NCBI RefSeq assembly: GCF_900100795.1
Contig: NZ_FNCO01000011.1
Location: forward strand, 186,001 to 250,000
DNA: 64,000 nt
Source of the DNA: Pseudomonas abietaniphila
GTDB taxonomy: Bacteria; Pseudomonadota; Gammaproteobacteria; Pseudomonadales; Pseudomonadaceae
Direction of reading: 5' to 3'
The translations under genes were made by a program, and so were the position numbers. The notes beneath the pieces were generated by a model that was given only the letters and a program-made list of their open reading frames with translations, was not told the origin of the DNA and ran no database searches. Positions 52,063 to 60,922 of this stretch are shown piece after piece. Numbering within the stretch: position 1 is the stretch's first letter; the number at the start of each line of letters is the position of its first letter.

Positions 52063-53127
52063 TCACCCCGGCAACCGCACCGTCTTCTTCGCACCGGTAA
52101 ACAACCCCCATGTCGACATGAACAACGCCGCAATCATCGGCCCGATCACAAACCCGTTCAGCCCGAAGACCGCCATCCCGCCCAGCGTGGAAATCAGAAT
52201 CAGATAATCCGGCATCCGCGTATCCTTACCCACCAGAATCGGCCGCAACACGTTATCGACCAGCCCGATCACAAACACCCCGAACAGCCCCAGCACCACA
52301 CCCTGCCAGATCATCCCGCTGAGCAGGAAATACGCCGCCACCGGCGCCCAGACAATCCCCGCCCCCACCGCTGGCAACAGCGACAGAAACGCCATCGCCA
52401 CCGCCCACAGCAACGCACTGGGAATGTCCAGCACCCAGAAAATCAGCCCCCCCAGCGCACCTTGCGTCAGCGCCACGACGATGTTGCCCTTCACCGTCGC
52501 GCGCACCACACGGGTGAACTTCAGTTGCAGACGGCGCTTCTGCGGCTCAGCCAGCGGAATCGCAATGCGGATTCGGCGGGTCAGGTCCTGGCCATCGCGC
52601 AGGAAGAAGAACAACAGGTACAGCATGATGAAGAAGCTCACCACAAAATCGAACGTGCCCTGGCCGAAACTGAATGCCTGGGTCGCCAGGTACTGACTGC
52701 CCTGCATCGCCGCCTTGGAAATCTTGTCCTGCAGTCCCTTGAAGTCGCCCATGCCCAAACGATCCAGCCAATGCTGCATCGACGTCGGCAACAACGCCTT
52801 GAACTCCGCCAGGTATTTGGGAATATCCAGCTGGCCGCTTTCGACGTTTTTGTAAAGCGCCGCCCCCTCTTGAACCATCAGCATGCTGATGACGATCACC
52901 GGCAGAATCGCGATCACCAGACACACCATCAGGGTGCACAGGGATGTCAGGTTGCGTTGCCAGCCGAAGCGCGCCAGCAGGCGGCGCTGGAGCGGCGCAA
53001 AGATGATCCCCAGAATCACCGCCCAGAACACTGCGCCGTAAAACGGCAGCAGAATCCAGATGAAGGCGATGGTCACCAACACCAGAAGTAACATCAGGGT
53101 TTTGTTTTGCAGCGAGGTTTCGTTCAT
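52063..53127 (-). CDS. AI-2E family transporter (PerM/YdiK-like permease)
   Basis: A 354-residue inner-membrane protein with about seven or eight helices. Despite the family name, most members do not transport autoinducer-2; some are Na+/H+ antiporters. The conserved C-terminal region reads GLVDNVLRPILVGKDTRMPDYLI. It sits between the two chemoreceptor genes, as in P. aeruginosa around PA2653. The substrate is unknown. Confidence 0.85.
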   Translation of the reverse strand: MNETSLQNKTLMLLLVLVTIAFIWILLPFYGAVFWAVILGIIFAPLQRRLLARFGWQRNLTSLCTLMVCLVIAILPVIVISMLMVQEGAALYKNVESGQLDIPKYLAEFKALLPTSMQHWLDRLGMGDFKGLQDKISKAAMQGSQYLATQAFSFGQGTFDFVVSFFIMLYLLFFFLRDGQDLTRRIRIAIPLAEPQKRRLQLKFTRVVRATVKGNIVVALTQGALGGLIFWVLDIPSALLWAVAMAFLSLLPAVGAGIVWAPVAAYFLLSGMIWQGVVLGLFGVFVIGLVDNVLRPILVGKDTRMPDYLILISTLGGMAVFGLNGFVIGPMIAALFMSTWGLFTGAKKTVRLPG

Positions 53128-53293
53128 GTTCCTTCCATGTCATTGAGCCGCGCTGAGCGCACGGCCTAATGCTTAGTCCGCCAATCGTCACAGGAGTGCC
53201 GCCTGTAACGCTGACGAGACAAGGGTTGGAAGCCTATAAGCGAGTTTCATGACGGGCCGTTGCGACCCGCCAGGATGAGCATTAGCGCCCGCG

Positions 53294-54973
53294 TCAGATG
53301 CGGAACTGGCCGACCAGTTGACCGAGACGCTGATTGAGTTCGGTCAGGTTGCGCGAGGTGTTGGCACTGTGACGGGTTTCGTCGGCCACGCTCTCCACCG
53401 CCACCGCAATCTGATGAACGCTGCGGTTGATCTCTTCAGCGACAGCAGTCTGCTCTTCCGCCGCGCTTGCGATCTGCGCGTTCATCGAGTTGATGGTGCC
53501 GATCAACTGGCCAATGGTGTCCAGCGACGCACCGGCTTCATTGGCCCGCGCCGACGTGCCATCCCCTGCCTCACTGGAGCGACGCATCGCCGCGACCGCG
53601 CCCTGTGTGCCCTGTTGCAGGCGATCAATCATGCCTTGAATTTCCTGGGTGCTCTGCTGAGTGCGGCTGGCCAGCGCGCGCACCTCATCGGCCACCACGG
53701 CAAACCCGCGTCCCGCCTCGCCGGCGCGTGCGGCTTCAATGGCTGCGTTGAGCGCCAGCAGGTTGGTCTGTTCGGCGATGGAGCGGATCACACCCAGCAC
53801 ACCGACAATCGACGTCACGTCGTTCTGCAGGCTGTCCAGCGAGGTCCCGCTGTGCCGAATGTCGTTTACCAAGGCGTGAATCTGTTGAATGCTGCCATCA
53901 ACCACCCGCTTGGCGGCCTGGCCTTCTTCGTCAGTTTGCTGCGCCGCCACCGATGCGCCTTGGGCGCTTTTGGCGACTTCCTGCGCAGCGGCCGACATCT
54001 GGTTGATCGCCGTCGCGACCTGATCCGTCTCGTGGCGCTGACGCTCCATGGCCTGCTCGGAGCGCTGCGCCTGGTGCGTGACTTCACCCACGAGGCCCGT
54101 GAGCTGACCGGTCATCTCGGCGATCTGCCGCACGAGACCGTGAATCTTGTCGACAAAACGGTTGAACGAGCCCGCCAATTCGCCGAGTTCGTCTTGGGAC
54201 GTCACCGTCAGGCGCCGGGTCAGGTCGCCCTCCCCTGCGGCAATGTCATCCAGGTTGGCCTTCATCTGGCGCAGGGGTCGCAAGAGGCCCCCCGCCATCC
54301 AGACACCGACCACAGTAATGATCACCAGCACCAGCAGTGCGATGCCAATGATGCTGACCAGCATGTTCTGCATGCGCTCGGCGACCACTTTCTGTACCTC
54401 GGCGACCTTGGCGTCGATGTTGTCCAGATTGACCGAGGAGCCCACGGCCATGTCCCATTTGGGTAGGTATTCGGAGTAACCGAGTTTGGGGACCAGTGCA
54501 TTGGAGCCAGGAAGCGGCGAGGAGTATTCAAGGTAATGGGTGCCGGCTTTCGCAACCTCGACAAGACCTGCATTGACGTAGACGCCATTCGGGTCCCGGG
54601 TGTCCTTGAAGCTCTTGCCGATGCCGTCAGGACTGCTGCCCTTGAACAGGCGTACGGCCTGGGAGTCGTAACCGAAGAAATAGCCGTCTTTGGCGTACTG
54701 GACCTGCGAGAGCATCTTGATGACTTGCGCGCGGGCTTCCATGTCGCCCGGTGCCGACGCGTCGTACAAGGGCTTGATGGTGCCGATGGCCACCGCGACG
54801 TAGCTTTGCAGCGTCGCCTTGGCCTCGGCGAGCAGGTGTTGGCGGGTTTCTTCCACTTCACGCTTCGCTTGGTCGCGCAGCATGACCACTGTGCTGACGC
54901 TGACTATCAGCGCAAACAGCAAGACCGGAAGCACCGCAAGAGACAGAACTCTGGCTTTCAGATTCAGGCGCAT
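53294..54973 (-). CDS. methyl-accepting chemotaxis protein with sCache ligand-binding domain
   Basis: A 559-residue chemoreceptor. TM1 is at about 9-31, a single Cache (sCache_2) domain at about 33-200 with DGYFFGYD and the PKWDMAVGSSVNLD end motif, TM2 at about 205-229, HAMP at about 230-282, and a signalling domain with EQTNLLALNAAIEAARAG. Related receptors bind small carboxylates; the syntenic P. aeruginosa gene is PA2652 (CtpM, malate) as I recall, so an organic acid ligand is inferred. No C-terminal CheR-binding pentapeptide is present. Confidence 0.9.
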   Translation of the reverse strand: MRLNLKARVLSLAVLPVLLFALIVSVSTVVMLRDQAKREVEETRQHLLAEAKATLQSYVAVAIGTIKPLYDASAPGDMEARAQVIKMLSQVQYAKDGYFFGYDSQAVRLFKGSSPDGIGKSFKDTRDPNGVYVNAGLVEVAKAGTHYLEYSSPLPGSNALVPKLGYSEYLPKWDMAVGSSVNLDNIDAKVAEVQKVVAERMQNMLVSIIGIALLVLVIITVVGVWMAGGLLRPLRQMKANLDDIAAGEGDLTRRLTVTSQDELGELAGSFNRFVDKIHGLVRQIAEMTGQLTGLVGEVTHQAQRSEQAMERQRHETDQVATAINQMSAAAQEVAKSAQGASVAAQQTDEEGQAAKRVVDGSIQQIHALVNDIRHSGTSLDSLQNDVTSIVGVLGVIRSIAEQTNLLALNAAIEAARAGEAGRGFAVVADEVRALASRTQQSTQEIQGMIDRLQQGTQGAVAAMRRSSEAGDGTSARANEAGASLDTIGQLIGTINSMNAQIASAAEEQTAVAEEINRSVHQIAVAVESVADETRHSANTSRNLTELNQRLGQLVGQFRI

Positions 54974-55067
54974 AGATACCGTGACCCTTTATTTTTGTGT
55001 GCGTTACGCCGTTGGGCTCCTAGAGGGTTAACGGCCCCGCACAACAAAAGTTGAGGTCAAGGTGCAA

Positions 55068-56402
55068 TCAGTCCGCCATGGGCTGTACCGTTCGCTCAGG
55101 CAGGTCGATGCGCACCTGAAGCCCGCCCAACGGGCTGTCCAGCAATTGAATGCGTCCGCCCCAAGACTCGACGATGTCCTTGACGATCCCGAGCCCGAGA
55201 CCGTGCCCCGTGACCTGCTCGTCCAGACGATTGCCACGGCCCAGTACGTCTTCGCGCTGAACCGCCGGAATGCCGGGACCGTCGTCGTCGATCAACAGGC
55301 AATGGCCACCCGACGCCTGCGTGATGCACAAGCAAATGCTGCTGTCGGCCCATTTGCAGGCGTTGTCCATCACGTTACCCAGCAATTCGAGGATGTCCTC
55401 CCGGTCCCACGGCAGAACCAGCCCGGGCGCGACATGATTGTTGAGCTCCAGGTGCTCGCCGTGGATCATGCGCAGGGTGGAAAACAGGCCCGGCAGTTCA
55501 ATGTCGCAATCGAATCGCATACCGGGCAAGGCATCGCCGGAGAGCCGCGCGCGATTAAGCTCTCGCTCCAGACGTTGCTGGATCTGCTGCAACTGATCGC
55601 GCAACGTATCCCGCACGTGTGGGTTCTGCTCCAGCTTTCCGCTTTCGGCGAGGCTCAACAAAACGGCCATGGGCGTTTTCAGCGCATGCCCGAGGTTGCC
55701 CAGCGCATTGCGCGAGCGCTTGAGGCTGTCCTCAGTGTGCGCCAGCAGGTGGTTGATCTGCGCGACCAGTGGCTCCAGCTCAAGCGGGACGGCCTCGTCG
55801 AGCTGAGAACGCTGGCCTTGTTGCAGTTGGGAAATCTGTTCGCGCGCGGTGTCCAGCGGACGCAGCGCCCGGCGCACGGTCACACGCTGCAAGGCAAGGA
55901 TCAGCAACAGCGCCGCTAGCCCAAGCCCCAGGCCAATGCGCTGAACCAGAACGAAGCTGGCCTGAACCGGTGTGTAGTCCTGCGCGACGGTGATCGAGAT
56001 TTTCTGGCCGAACTTGCGGTATTCAGAGTGCAGCAACAGCAACGACTGCCGGGTCTTTTCCAGCTCAAGGTCGGCATGCAGCCCCGCCTGCTCGGGCTGT
56101 GGCAACTCAAGGTCCCACAGGGATCGCGAGCGCCAGTGCCCGTCGTCGAAGTCGATGCGGAAGTAATGACCGGAGTATGGCCGTTGATAACCGGGTGACA
56201 AGCGGTGCTCATCCAGTTGAAGACCATTGGGTCCCCGGACAATCGCCACCAGCAGCAATTCGCTGTCATTGCGCAGCCCGGATTCCAGATAGCGCTGCAG
56301 GCCGACCTCGAACAGCCAGAGGCTGATCTGTGCCAGCACCAGCCCGACGATCAGCAGCACGCTGATCAGGCCAAGACTCAAACGTCGCTGGATCGACCTC
56401 AC
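55068..56402 (-). CDS. sensor histidine kinase, BqsS/CarS-like
   Basis: A 444-residue membrane kinase: TM1 at about 10-32, a periplasmic domain at about 33-152, TM2 at about 153-173, HAMP, phospho-accepting His239 in GNLGHALKTP, and a HATPase_c domain with N, G1 and G2 boxes (DNACKWA, DDDGPGIP, GHGLGLGI). The GTG start at 56402 overlaps the regulator stop (GTGA). The operon arrangement matches bqsPQRST of P. aeruginosa (Fe(II)/Ca2+ response), but the RExxE iron-binding motif reported for BqsS is not present in the periplasmic part. Confidence 0.88.
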   Translation of the reverse strand: MRSIQRRLSLGLISVLLIVGLVLAQISLWLFEVGLQRYLESGLRNDSELLLVAIVRGPNGLQLDEHRLSPGYQRPYSGHYFRIDFDDGHWRSRSLWDLELPQPEQAGLHADLELEKTRQSLLLLHSEYRKFGQKISITVAQDYTPVQASFVLVQRIGLGLGLAALLLILALQRVTVRRALRPLDTAREQISQLQQGQRSQLDEAVPLELEPLVAQINHLLAHTEDSLKRSRNALGNLGHALKTPMAVLLSLAESGKLEQNPHVRDTLRDQLQQIQQRLERELNRARLSGDALPGMRFDCDIELPGLFSTLRMIHGEHLELNNHVAPGLVLPWDREDILELLGNVMDNACKWADSSICLCITQASGGHCLLIDDDGPGIPAVQREDVLGRGNRLDEQVTGHGLGLGIVKDIVESWGGRIQLLDSPLGGLQVRIDLPERTVQPMAD

Positions 56403-57067
56403 CCGCCGCTACCGCCAAACCGGTAACCCTGGCCGCGTCGGGTCTCGACGACGGCACGGCCCAACTTGCGACGCAGGTGGTTGACGTGAACTTCGATCAC
56501 ATTCGAATCACGCTCGTTTTCACCGTCGTACAGATGTTCGGCCAGATGGCTTTTGGAAAGGATTTGCTCGGGGTGCAGCATGAAATAACGCAACAATCGA
56601 AATTCGGCAGCGGTGAGCTGAATCTCTTCGCCGTCGCGACTGACGCATTGGCGCCCTTCGTCCAGATGCAACCCGGCGGCTTCCAGCGTCGGTTGATTGG
56701 CCAGGCCACGGGCACGGCGCAACAACGCCTGAATGCGCAACTGCAGCTCTTCAGGGTGGAAAGGTTTGGTGAGGTAATCATCGGCACCGGCCTTGAGGCC
56801 TTCGATCCGCTCGGCCCAGGAACCCCGTGCGGTCAGAATCAGCACCGGCGTCGACAGGCCGTCTGCGCGCCATTTCTGCAGGACCTCAAGGCCTGGAACC
56901 CCGGGCAGTCCCAAGTCGAGCACGATCAGGTCGTAAGGCTCGCTCGCGCCTTGATGGATAGCGTCCCGGCCATCGGTCAGCCAGTCGACGGCGTACCCCT
57001 GACGGCTCAGGCCGCTGATCAATTCATCCGCCAAGGGAACGCTGTCTTCAACCAGTAGCAAACGCAT
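56399..57067 (-). CDS. OmpR-family response regulator, BqsR/CarR-like
   Basis: A 222-residue regulator: receiver domain (about 1-115) with phospho-acceptor Asp51 in DLIVLDLGLPG, and a C-terminal winged helix (about 125-220) with VIEVHVNHLRRKLG. The ATG at 57067 overlaps the preceding PepSY stop (TGATG), and the kinase overlaps its 3' end. A TTG one codon upstream is an alternative. It probably autoregulates the PepSY-PepSY-RR-HK operon. Confidence 0.92.
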   Translation of the reverse strand: MRLLLVEDSVPLADELISGLSRQGYAVDWLTDGRDAIHQGASEPYDLIVLDLGLPGVPGLEVLQKWRADGLSTPVLILTARGSWAERIEGLKAGADDYLTKPFHPEELQLRIQALLRRARGLANQPTLEAAGLHLDEGRQCVSRDGEEIQLTAAEFRLLRYFMLHPEQILSKSHLAEHLYDGENERDSNVIEVHVNHLRRKLGRAVVETRRGQGYRFGGSGG

Positions 57068-57414
57068 CAATCGTCTTCCTTGTCTTGCAACAGGCGGCGG
57101 TCCCGGGCGTCGAACTTCAATTCGCGGACCACGTGGTCAGCGGTCAGCAGTTCGATTTCGTAAACCAGCACGTCATGTTTCTCTTCGAGCTCCGCTTCCA
57201 GGAGCTTTGAGCCGGGGTATCGCCCCAGTGCCTGTTCGATGAATTGCTCAAGCGGCAGGATCACACCCTGCTGACGCAACTTGAGCACTTCATCCTGATC
57301 CAGGTCGCGCGCCGTACTGACCGTACAGGCCATGACGGCACCGACCGTGAGTAAACAGTAAACGAAACACTGACCCGGACGTTTACCGGCAAAGCGACGT
57401 TTACCCGCGTTCAT
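57067..57414 (-). CDS. PepSY-domain periplasmic protein
   Basis: A 115-residue protein with a Sec signal or anchor (hydrophobic stretch about 16-30, CFVYCLLTVGAVMACTVS) and a PepSY-type domain (about 45-112) containing YPGSKLLEAELEEKHDVLVYEIELL. It contains internal cysteines near the signal region, but a lipobox is not clear. Overlaps by one base with both neighbours show tight coupling. By operon position it corresponds to a BqsP/BqsQ-type accessory protein. Confidence 0.85.
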   Translation of the reverse strand: MNAGKRRFAGKRPGQCFVYCLLTVGAVMACTVSTARDLDQDEVLKLRQQGVILPLEQFIEQALGRYPGSKLLEAELEEKHDVLVYEIELLTADHVVRELKFDARDRRLLQDKEDD

Positions 57415-57722
57415 CAGGTGTCCTGATGGTCTTTGAGGACCTGGCCGCTGACCGCATCAAGTTCGACATCCCACTCGACGCCCTTGGCATCGCGCAGTTC
57501 GACTTGATAGACATATTTGCCATATTCCTGTTCCAGCTCGGTATCGGTGACGGTGGCGTTCGGGTGTTTGGCGAGCGCCGCAGCGTTGAGTTTTTCGAAA
57601 GACTGAATAGTACCTGCATCGCGCAGTTTGAGCGCCTCATCAGGGCCCAGATCCTTGGCCTGAGCGTAACCGGCGGTGACAGCGAGGGCGGTGGCGGCGA
57701 AAACAGCAGTCAGAATGTTCAT
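57414..57722 (-). CDS. PepSY-domain periplasmic protein (first gene of the two-component operon)
   Basis: A 102-residue protein with a clear Sec signal (MNILTAVFAATALAVTAGYAQA) and a PepSY domain (about 30-100) ending GVEWDVELDAVSGQVLKDHQ. The ATG at 57722 has CGGAGA upstream; the longer in-frame reading is antisense to the patatin gene. It is the promoter-proximal gene of the operon and divergent from the patatin-like gene across about 157 bp. It may bind a metal or modulate the kinase, by inference. Confidence 0.88.
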   Translation of the reverse strand: MNILTAVFAATALAVTAGYAQAKDLGPDEALKLRDAGTIQSFEKLNAAALAKHPNATVTDTELEQEYGKYVYQVELRDAKGVEWDVELDAVSGQVLKDHQDT

Positions 57723-57879
57723 CAGTGAATCTCCGTGGTAGTCGTCATGTTTACGGAATCCACGATAACCAACCGAACTTAATTGAAGCTGAATTTTCTG
57801 GCTACATGCCATCACCGGCCAGACTTCCCGATTGCCTGACAGCGGATATACTTCGCGCCTGTCCACCCTTGGAGTGCCC

Positions 57880-58962
57880 ATGAGCGCCGTCCACATCAAA
57901 TCCCCAACGCTGACGATCAAGGCCGGTCGACGGGCCATGGTGCGCATTCGCGAGCAGGGTCTGAAACCCGCTGACGTCGGGATCATTCCCGGTGCGGCAG
58001 GTGGGCCGAAAGCGCTGGGCATTCAAGGGCTGGATCTGGCGTTGTTTGGCGAGTGGCTGCCGCGCTTCGCGCGTGAACGTTCGCTGATTGGCGCATCGAT
58101 TGGCTCCTGGCGATTTGCGAGTGCGTGCCTGCCTGATCCGGTGCAAGGCCTGGAACGGCTGGGCAGGCTGTACAACGAGCAGAGTTTTGCCAAGGGCGTG
58201 ACCATGGCGCAGGTCACGCAAAGTTGCGTGAAAATGCTCGACGACCTGCTGCAGGGGCACGATGCCAGCGTGCTGAGCAATCCGCATTACCGCCTGAACA
58301 TCATGATCGTCAAAAGCCACGGGCTGCTGGCGATGGACCATCGCGGCAGCCTGGGGCTCGGCCTCGGTTCAGTGATCGCCAACAACCTGATAGGGCGCGC
58401 GCGGCTGTCCCGGCATTTCGAACGCTTGATCATGCACGACGCCCGCTTGGCCCCTCCGCTGTCGACGCTGACGGATTTCCCCTCCCGAAGCCTGCACCTC
58501 GATGAGTCCAACTTGCGTCAGGCCTTGCTGGCCTCAGGCTCCATTCCGATGGTCATGCAAGGGGTGATGGACATCCCCGGCGTCGGCCCTGGCACGTTCC
58601 GCGACGGCGGACTGCTCGATTACCATCTGGACCTGCCTTACAGCGGCAGCGATATCGTGCTGTATCCGCACTTCACCGACAAAATCATTCCGGGCTGGTT
58701 CGACAAGACCCTGCCCTGGCGCCGAGGAGATCTGGGCCGGCTGCAGGACGTCGTGCTGTTGGCACCGTCTCGTGAATACCTGGCGACCCTGCCGTTCGGC
58801 AAGCTGCCGGACCGCAGCGATTTCAAACGTTTCGTCGGCAAGGACAAGGAGCGCCAGGCGTACTGGCGGACTGCGATGGAAAACAGCCGACGCCTGGGGG
58901 ATGAGTTCGTTGAGCTGGTAGACACGGGGAAACTGGCGGATCGGCTGGAAGTCCTGGTGTGA
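57880..58962 (+). CDS. patatin-like phospholipase
   Basis: A 360-residue protein with the patatin catalytic dyad: the oxyanion glycine-rich GAAGGPKALG (about 38-47), nucleophile Ser73 in GASIG, and Asp242 in RDGG. There is no signal peptide, so it is probably cytoplasmic or injected; nothing here supports a secretion partner. The ATG at 57880 has GGAG eight bases upstream. It is divergent from the PepSY operon. Confidence 0.87.
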   Translation: MSAVHIKSPTLTIKAGRRAMVRIREQGLKPADVGIIPGAAGGPKALGIQGLDLALFGEWLPRFARERSLIGASIGSWRFASACLPDPVQGLERLGRLYNEQSFAKGVTMAQVTQSCVKMLDDLLQGHDASVLSNPHYRLNIMIVKSHGLLAMDHRGSLGLGLGSVIANNLIGRARLSRHFERLIMHDARLAPPLSTLTDFPSRSLHLDESNLRQALLASGSIPMVMQGVMDIPGVGPGTFRDGGLLDYHLDLPYSGSDIVLYPHFTDKIIPGWFDKTLPWRRGDLGRLQDVVLLAPSREYLATLPFGKLPDRSDFKRFVGKDKERQAYWRTAMENSRRLGDEFVELVDTGKLADRLEVLV

Positions 58963-58969
58963 TACATCG

Positions 58970-58992
58970 GGTTAAACAGGACAGGTTTAACC
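58970..58992. promoter_or_regulatory. GGTTAAAC-N7-GTTTAACC inverted repeat
   Basis: 8-bp perfect arms between the patatin gene and queD. It could be a weak terminator or an operator for queD. No preQ1 riboswitch pattern is evident in the 133-bp queD leader. Confidence 0.35.
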
Positions 58993-59095
58993 GAGCGGTC
59001 AGGTTCTGCCTGTTCCTTGCTAAAGCATTGCTGGTAAACTCGCCACCTGCATTTTTTCGCTCAGGCGATCGCCACCTTTCAAGGCTCTCAATACT

Positions 59096-59452
59096 GTGGA
59101 AATCTTCAAGGAATTTACGTTCGAATCGGCTCACCGTCTTCCTCACGTCCCGGAAGGCCACAAGTGCGGCCGTCTGCACGGTCACTCCTTCCGTGTAGCG
59201 ATTTATCTGCAGGGCGAACCTGATCCGCACACCGGCTGGATTCGTGACTTTTCCGAGATCAAGACGATTTTCAAGCCGCTGTATGAGCGTCTGGACCATA
59301 ACTACCTGAACGATATTCCCGGCCTGGAAAACCCGACCAGCGAAGTGTTGGTCAAGTGGATCTGGAATGAGTTGAAACCGTTGTTGCCTGAGTTGTCGGC
59401 GATCCGGATTCACGAGACGTGCACCAGCGGGTGTGTTTATCGCGGAGACTGA
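59096..59452 (+). CDS. queD: 6-carboxy-5,6,7,8-tetrahydropterin synthase (QueD)
   Basis: A 118-residue T-fold enzyme that converts dihydroneopterin triphosphate to 6-carboxytetrahydropterin, an early step to queuosine. Zinc ligands are His13, His28 and His30, and the catalytic Cys24 lies in KCGRLHGHS; HETCTSG near the C-terminus supplies the pterin-binding Glu. It starts with GTG at 59096. The terminator follows closely. Confidence 0.94.
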   Translation: MEIFKEFTFESAHRLPHVPEGHKCGRLHGHSFRVAIYLQGEPDPHTGWIRDFSEIKTIFKPLYERLDHNYLNDIPGLENPTSEVLVKWIWNELKPLLPELSAIRIHETCTSGCVYRGD

Positions 59453-59468
59453 TGCGGCGGTTGTTCGG

Positions 59469-59493
59469 AAAACCACCTTCGGGTGGTTTTTTT
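59469..59493 (+). terminator. rho-independent terminator of queD
   Basis: AAACCACC, loop TTC, GGGTGGTTTTTTT. Confidence 0.85.
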
Positions 59494-59597
59494 GTGGGCG
59501 TTCGAGGCTGTCTCGGCATGAGAAGCAGATCAAAAGCGGAGCGCGCGTTGCGGTATTTGGGCCCAGACACGTGTCACTGGTCTGGCACAAAACCTGC

Positions 59598-59619
59598 GGG
59601 AGTCACCAAGCTGACTCCC
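59598..59619. repeat. short REP-like hairpin
   Basis: GGGAGTCA, loop CCAAGC, TGACTCCC within CCTGCGGGAGTCACC: a minimal REP-like palindrome between the convergent queD and omptin genes. Confidence 0.5.
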
Positions 59620-59684
59620 ACAGCAGAGCGGTTACCGATCACTCTGTGGATGATCGATCATCAAGCATCAACCGGACGCAGCCG

Positions 59685-60644
59685 TCAGAACCGATACGCC
59701 ACGGCGAGGTTGGACACGACCGTTCTGCTGGACTGAGAACCCGCATCGCCGCCGTAGTAATCACGCTCACCCGTTACTGAATTCTTGACCAGAACACTGC
59801 CCTTCGCTTCAGCGTAAACCTGATAATCAATTCCGGCCTTCAACGACAGTTTCGGGTTGACGTCATAGGACACCGCCAACGCCAGGCTTTGCATCCGGCC
59901 GCGATTGCCCTGGTTGCCGACGAAGGTCAGGTCACGTAGGTGATGCTGATCGTGATCCCGCGCCTTCACCCACTGGCTGTACTTGAAGCGGCTCTCAACC
60001 GTCCAGTCACGGTAGTGGTAGACACCGACCAGACCGGCATAGGGCGTCTCGTAGGACTGCTGATAGGTGATGCCCTTCAGACCCGCGGGGATGTCCCCGA
60101 CTTCATCGCGATGCCCTGCCTCCGACGAATAGACATAGCGACCGCCACGGGCCTGCCACCCCAACTCGTTGCGCTGATAACCCAGCATCACGCCAAGGGC
60201 CAGATCATCACGCTTCAGCGCCCAGGCGGTCGCCGCGACTTCGGCCTGCCAGGCCTTCTGCACGCGGGTGTCAGGGTGATCCGAAAAGTCCGTCCAGCTT
60301 TCGCCCTCATCTCCCAGCCAGTCGTAGTCCTGCATGTGGCCATCGCCCTTGGCCACTTTGGTCCAACCTTTCGCCTCAAGGGAAAGCCAGTCCAGCGGAT
60401 GGTAGGTCAGGCCCAGATGCAAGGTCGGCACCTGCTTGAGGTCCCAATTCAGCTGACTGACTTTCTGGCCATCGTAGGTGTCATACACCTTCTCCTGCGC
60501 CTGCCCGTTCAGCAGTCCCAAACCAAGGCTCAATTCGACGCCACCCACCTGAAACCGCTGTTCATCCGTCGTGTGTGCGTGCGCGATCGCGTGTTGCCCA
60601 ACCGTCACAAGGCCCAGCAGCGCCAGCGTTTTCCGTACCTTCAT
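59685..60644 (-). CDS. omptin-family outer-membrane protease
   Basis: A 319-residue beta-barrel protease of the OmpT/Pla/PgtE family. A signal peptide (MKVRKTLALLGLVTVGQHAIAHA) is followed by the barrel. All catalytic positions are present: Asp106 and Asp108 in HMQDYDW (OmpT Asp83/85) and Asp232-His234 in RDHDQHH (OmpT Asp210/His212). Other family signatures are KVSQLNWD, LEAKGWT, HPDTR, GYQRNE, ARGGRYVYSSE and the C-terminal aromatic VAYRF. Omptins cleave at dibasic sites, notably in cationic peptides, and need LPS. The start MKVRKTL has AAGGAG upstream. Confidence 0.9.
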   Translation of the reverse strand: MKVRKTLALLGLVTVGQHAIAHAHTTDEQRFQVGGVELSLGLGLLNGQAQEKVYDTYDGQKVSQLNWDLKQVPTLHLGLTYHPLDWLSLEAKGWTKVAKGDGHMQDYDWLGDEGESWTDFSDHPDTRVQKAWQAEVAATAWALKRDDLALGVMLGYQRNELGWQARGGRYVYSSEAGHRDEVGDIPAGLKGITYQQSYETPYAGLVGVYHYRDWTVESRFKYSQWVKARDHDQHHLRDLTFVGNQGNRGRMQSLALAVSYDVNPKLSLKAGIDYQVYAEAKGSVLVKNSVTGERDYYGGDAGSQSSRTVVSNLAVAYRF

Positions 60645-60862
60645 CGACCATCCGCTCCTTTTATTCGAGGGTGCGCCGGGCGGCAACGCACCACCACGGC
60701 AAGCGGCGAAAGGATGAACATCAAGGAAGGACATTTCTGCCAGCCCGATCCCAGGCAAGCGTGTGAAAGCTAAACGCTTTGAAAGGGATGTTTCCTACAG
60801 GAAGTAATGGGATCTGGCGTGTGACGGCGACGCAAGCGCTACCGCCCACGATGCACACCTAC

Positions 60863-60896
60863 AAAAAAGGGCCGCCCGTTCACACGGGCGGCCCTT
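60863..60896 (-). terminator. rho-independent terminator of pepN
   Basis: AAGGGCCGCCCGT, loop TCAC, ACGGGCGGCCCTT, with A6 on the plus strand giving a U tract on the minus transcript, 27 bp after the pepN stop. Confidence 0.85.
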
Positions 60897-60922
60897 CTAT
60901 CAGCAGCAACAACCGACGCGAA

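Noticed and set aside
58963..59095. preQ1 riboswitch before queD
   Set aside because: The expected short stem and A-rich tail preceding the start are absent; only an inverted repeat is visible.
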